Shown piece after piece: positions 61,229 through 64,000 of a stretch of 64,000 nucleotides of DNA. The number at the start of each line of letters is the position of its first letter. Positions within the stretch are counted from its first letter, which is position 1. The DNA is taken from contig NZ_CP031264.1 of NCBI RefSeq assembly GCF_003258605.2, forward strand, positions 2,790,001 to 2,854,000, given 5' to 3'. The translations under genes were made by a program, and so were the position numbers. Source of the stretch: Peterkaempfera bronchialis (GTDB lineage Bacteria; Actinomycetota; Actinomycetes; Streptomycetales; Streptomycetaceae). Under the pieces are notes generated by a model. It was given only the letters and a program-made list of their open reading frames with translations. It was not told the origin of the DNA and made no database searches.

Positions 61229-61921
61229 TCAGGCCCTGCCGACGAAGACGTGCGAGGCGATGTCCTTGTCCAGCTCGGCGGCCTCGCCGCCGCTGCCCAC
61301 CAACACCCCGCCGGGGGACTCGGTGACATGCACCACCGCGCCGGGCTGAACCCCGGCCCGGCGGAGCGTCTGCATCAGCTGGGCGTCGGTCTGGATCGGC
61401 TCGCCGATCCGGCGAACCACCACATTCTTCCCGTCGGCGCCGGGAGCCAGCGCATCCAGGGTGATCAGCCCGGCATCGAAGCCCTCGTCCGCCGCCGGGG
61501 CATCGCCCAGCTCCGCCAGGCCCGGGATCGGGTTGCCGTACGGCGACTCGGTGGGGTGGCCCAGCATCTCCAGCACCCGCCGCTCCACCGCCTCGCTCAT
61601 CACATGCTCCCAGCGACAGGCCTCGGCGTGCACCTGCTCCCACTCCAGACCGATGACGTCCACCAGCAGACACTCGGCCAGCCGATGCTTGCGCATCACC
61701 CGGACCGCCAGCCTGCGCCCCTCCTCCGTCAGCTCAAGGTGCCGGTCCCCCGCCACTTGCAGCAGGCCGTCGCGCTCCATGCGGGCCACGGTCTGGCTGA
61801 CCGTGGGGCCGCTCTGCTCCAGGCGCTCGGCGATGCGGGCCCGCATCGGGACGACGCCCTCCTCCTCCAGCTCCAGGATGGTCCGGAGGTACATCTCCGT
61901 CGTGTCGATCAGTCCGCTCAC
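61229..61921 (-). CDS. dmdR1: Iron-dependent repressor, DtxR/IdeR family (DmdR1-like)
   Basis: Fe(II)-activated repressor of iron uptake and siderophore genes, 230 residues. All metal ligands of DtxR are present: Met10, Cys102, Glu105, His106 (primary) and His79, Glu83, His98 (ancillary) in EACRWEHVMSE and RKHRLAE. The winged helix is at 25-60 (RIAERLEQSGPTVSQTVARM). A C-terminal SH3-like domain covers 150-230. GTG start at 61921. Identity with dmdR1 is based on the sequence and on the neighbouring SIS gene, as I recall from S. coelicolor. Confidence 0.92.
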   Translation of the reverse strand: MSGLIDTTEMYLRTILELEEEGVVPMRARIAERLEQSGPTVSQTVARMERDGLLQVAGDRHLELTEEGRRLAVRVMRKHRLAECLLVDVIGLEWEQVHAEACRWEHVMSEAVERRVLEMLGHPTESPYGNPIPGLAELGDAPAADEGFDAGLITLDALAPGADGKNVVVRRIGEPIQTDAQLMQTLRRAGVQPGAVVHVTESPGGVLVGSGGEAAELDKDIASHVFVGRA

Positions 61922-61962
61922 GGCCGCCGGCTCCGTTCCTCGAATTCCTCCTCCAATTCTGG

Positions 61963-61981
61963 CCTATCGGTACGACATAGG
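61963..61981. promoter_or_regulatory. 19-bp inverted repeat, candidate operator
   Basis: CCTAT-N9-ATAGG between the iron regulator and the SIS gene. It has the 19-bp size of DtxR-family sites but not the classical iron-box sequence. TTGACA (61992-61997) nearby fits a plus-strand -35. Confidence 0.4.
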
Positions 61982-62084
61982 GGCGCCACGGTTGACAGCG
62001 GGCCCCGAAAGGCTTCACCGTGCTCGCCATGGCGCCTGCGGTCCAGACCAATCCGCGAGGCAGAGACGAGAGAGCGGGCAGCGC

Positions 62085-62834
62085 ATGACCGACCTGGCCG
62101 GGCAGTACTTCGACGCCGCCGTCTCCCTGCTCCAGAGGGCCCGCGACGAGGAAGGCGGCAACGTCGAGCGCGCCGCCGAGGCGCTGGCCGAGGTCGTGGC
62201 GGACGGCCGCCGGGTCTTCGCCTTCGGCGCCGGGCACTCCTCGCTGCCCGCCCAGGACGTGGTCTACCGGGCCGGCGGCCTGGTGCCGATGAATCTGCTG
62301 GCCGTCCCCGGCGTCACCGGGGTGGATGTGATGCCCGCGCCGCTCAGCAGCGCCCTGGAGCGGGTCTCCGGACTGGCCACCGCCACCCTGGACGCCTCCC
62401 CGGCCGTCAGCGGCGACCTGCTCTTCGTGATCTCCCTCTCCGGCCGGAACATGATGCCGGTGGAACTCGCGGCGCACGCCCGGGAGCGCGGGCTCACCGT
62501 GATCGGGCTGACCTCGCTGGCGTACCCGGAGGCGGTCTCCTCCCGGCACCCCTCGGGGACGTATCTCAAGGACCACTGCGACATCGTGCTGGACACCAAG
62601 ATCGCGGTCGGCGACGGCGAGCTGGCCGTGGAGGGCGCCCCCACCACCTTCGGCCCGGTCTCCACCCTGGTCGCCTCGGCGCTGATCCAGGCGGTGGTCG
62701 CGGTGGCCGTCGGCAAGCTGACCGACCGGGGCGTCACCCCGCCGCTCTTCCGCTCCGGCAACGTCGACGGCGGCACCGAGTGGAACGCCCGCATCCTCGC
62801 CGAGCAGGCCGACCGGGTCTTCTACACCTTCTGA
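62085..62834 (+). CDS. SIS-domain sugar isomerase-like protein
   Basis: 249 residues, cytoplasmic. One sugar isomerase domain: RVFAFGAGHSSLPAQDVVYR, LLFVISLSGRNMMPVELAAHA (Ser-rich phosphosugar loop) and TVIGLTSLAYPEAV. It probably binds or isomerises a phosphosugar, or it regulates amino-sugar metabolism. Divergent from dmdR1, an arrangement conserved in Streptomyces as far as I recall. ATG at 62085. Confidence 0.87.
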   Translation: MTDLAGQYFDAAVSLLQRARDEEGGNVERAAEALAEVVADGRRVFAFGAGHSSLPAQDVVYRAGGLVPMNLLAVPGVTGVDVMPAPLSSALERVSGLATATLDASPAVSGDLLFVISLSGRNMMPVELAAHARERGLTVIGLTSLAYPEAVSSRHPSGTYLKDHCDIVLDTKIAVGDGELAVEGAPTTFGPVSTLVASALIQAVVAVAVGKLTDRGVTPPLFRSGNVDGGTEWNARILAEQADRVFYTF

Positions 62835-62851
62835 CACCCTGGCCCGTCCCC

Positions 62852-63480
62852 GGAGGGCCGCCCGGCAGGGCCAGTCACGGGGCCGCCCAGCGAGAGTGCC
62901 CGGCGGGGCCGGTCAGGAGGGCCGGTTAGGGGGCCGGTCACGGGGCCGCCCAGCGAGAGTGCCCGGCGGGGCCGGTCAGGGGAGCCGGTCAAGAGGCCCC
63001 ATCAGGAGGCCGCCCAGGGGATTAGTCAAGGGGCCAGTCACGGGGTCGCCCAGCGGGCCGCCCGGCGGAGCCCCGGTCAGGGAGACCGGTCAGGGGGCCG
63101 CCCGACGGGCCACCCGGCGGGGCCGGTCAGGAGGGCCGGTTAGGGGGCCGGTCAGGAAGGCCGCCCAGCGAGAGTGCCCGGCGGGGCCGGTCAGGGGAGC
63201 CGGTCAAGAGGCCCCATCAGGAGGCCGCCCAGGGGATTAGTCAAGGGGCCAGTCACGGGGTCGCCCAGCGGGCCGCCCGGCGGAGCCCCGGTCAGGGAGA
63301 CCGGTCAGGGGGCCGCCCGACGGGCCACCCGGCGGGGCCGGTCAGGAGGGCCGGTTAGGGGGCCGGTCAGGAAGGCCCCACGGGGTCGCCCAGCGGGCCG
63401 CCCGGCGGAGCCGGTCAGGGAGACCGGTCAGGGGGCCGCCCGACGGGCCACCCGGCGGGGCCGGTCAGGAGGGCCGGTCA
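62852..63480. repeat. Nested minisatellite block between convergent genes
   Basis: A 219-bp stretch at 62944-63162 recurs at 63159-63377 (offset 215) with no difference I could find. A third partial copy (63378-63478) matches about 63254-63355. Earlier partial copies occupy 62852-62943. All are built from small motifs ggccggtcagg, gccgcccagcg and gcccggcgggg. No gene was recognised. Confidence 0.88.
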
Positions 63481-63502
63481 GCGAGAGGCCCGGCGGGGCT
63501 GG

Positions 63503-64000
63503 TCAGGGGGTGTGGCGGCCGGCCAGGTCTACGGCGGCGGCGACTCGGGAGGCGATGTCCTCCGCGTATGCGAGGTCCGAGCGGTCGAAGCGGCGGCGCC
63601 CCGGGCCGCGCAGAAAGGTCAGCACCCCGACCGTCCGGCCGCGGCTGCGCAGCGGTGTGCAGAGCCCGTGCACGGTGGCGGACGGCCAGCGGCGGTCGAC
63701 CGCCCAGGCGGCGTCCCCGCCGCCGGTGACGCAGACCGTGCCGCCGCGCTCCAGGGCCCGCAGTGCCGGGTGCAGCTCGGCGTAGCGGACGGGGATGCCG
63801 GACGGCTCCGGGCCGGGGTCCTGGGCGACCGTACCGAGCGGCGAGGCGGCGGCCCGCACCAGGCCGCCGACCTCGCCGTCCACCGCCAGATCAAGGTAGG
63901 CGTGGTCGGCGAATCCGGCGAGTACGAAGTCCAGGTAGCCGACCGCGCCCTCCATCGGGTCCTCGCACTCGGCGGCGGCCAGACCGGCCCGGCGGAGCTG
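63503..64000 (-). CDS. GAF-domain protein, C-terminal part (cut by window edge)
   Basis: About 165 C-terminal residues are visible; the frame continues past 64000. YLDFVLAGFADHAYLDLAVD begins a GAF sensor domain and GLCTPLRSRGRTVGVLTFLR is its central beta sheet, ending with DLAYAEDIASRVAAAVDLA. This is the pattern of GAF domains in streptomycete PAS/GAF/PP2C signalling proteins, but the effector part is not in view. If the GAF domain is C-terminal, the rest would be N-terminal PAS or similar. Confidence 0.8.
   Translation of the reverse strand, partial: QLRRAGLAAAECEDPMEGAVGYLDFVLAGFADHAYLDLAVDGEVGGLVRAAASPLGTVAQDPGPEPSGIPVRYAELHPALRALERGGTVCVTGGGDAAWAVDRRWPSATVHGLCTPLRSRGRTVGVLTFLRGPGRRRFDRSDLAYAEDIASRVAAAVDLAGRHTP

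Noticed and set aside
62944-63377. Possible CRISPR array
   Set aside because: Copies are about 219 bp, overlapping and contiguous, with no short repeat-unique spacer pattern and no cas genes.
62896-63785. Arg/Gly/Pro-rich ORFs across the repeat block
   Set aside because: They arise from the repeats themselves, are open in more than one frame and have no domain-like content.

Overview
The base composition (GC-rich with strong G/C at third codon positions), GTG/ATG starts, 4-bp start/stop overlaps and the gene content point to a Streptomyces-like actinomycete (Streptomyces, Kitasatospora or a close relative). Several blocks match Streptomyces neighbourhoods I know: a second, short nuo cluster beside paired sensor kinases, and a purU ... 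dmdR1-like ... SIS stretch. These are comparisons from memory, not searches.

Layout. (1) 1-5545, minus strand: nuoA-B-C-H-I-J-K-L, a respiratory complex I cluster that goes from nuoC straight to nuoH; nuoL runs off the left edge. (2) 5857-8588, plus strand: two tandem DesK-type sensor kinases whose catalytic halves are identical at protein level and nearly identical at DNA level. (3) 8842-10086: an HtrA-type trypsin-like protease. (4) 10092-38793: a large cell-surface glycan region. It holds two acyltransferases, an NDP-independent set of GT-C membrane glycosyltransferases, a nonulosonic acid block (NeuA-like, NeuB-like and two proteins carrying the bacterial sialyltransferase DEG/DDG and HP motifs), an ABC-2 export permease without an ATPase, two Stealth phosphotransferases, a GT2-TagF fusion, several GT2/GT4 enzymes and a GalE-like epimerase. 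Together these could build wall polymers of the teichulosonic acid plus poly(glycosyl phosphate) kind known from Streptomyces. (5) 38858-41481: a Ser/Thr kinase and a PQQ-type propeller that look like one protein broken over several reading frames. (6) 42044-49488: TetR regulator, FabH-like ketosynthase, L,D-transpeptidase, MFS transporter with a divergent AraC-type regulator, GDSL hydrolase and an anti-sigma-type ATP-binding protein. (7) 49782-52442: STAS antagonist, ECF sigma factor and its probable zinc-finger anti-sigma partner. (8) 52480-64000: PurU, an SCO4402-like protein, a branched-chain-type binding lipoprotein, HemD-like protein, a single-TM protein, a TPR regulator, a small prim-pol protein, a DmdR1/IdeR-type iron regulator, a SIS-domain protein and a partial GAF protein.

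Notable structure outside genes includes a 656-bp duplicated kinase block, an 83-bp duplicated promoter-leader, a 190-bp conversion tract in the Stealth pair, nested palindromes at 46562-46596 and 59673-59711, a G-quadruplex/hairpin element at 7084-7115, many 10-16 bp minisatellites (several coding for pentapeptides), and a 650-bp nested repeat block at 62850-63480. No tRNA, rRNA, CRISPR array or insertion sequence was recognised. Two genes (nuoJ and the kinase-propeller gene) show frame changes that may be sequencing indels in G/C runs.
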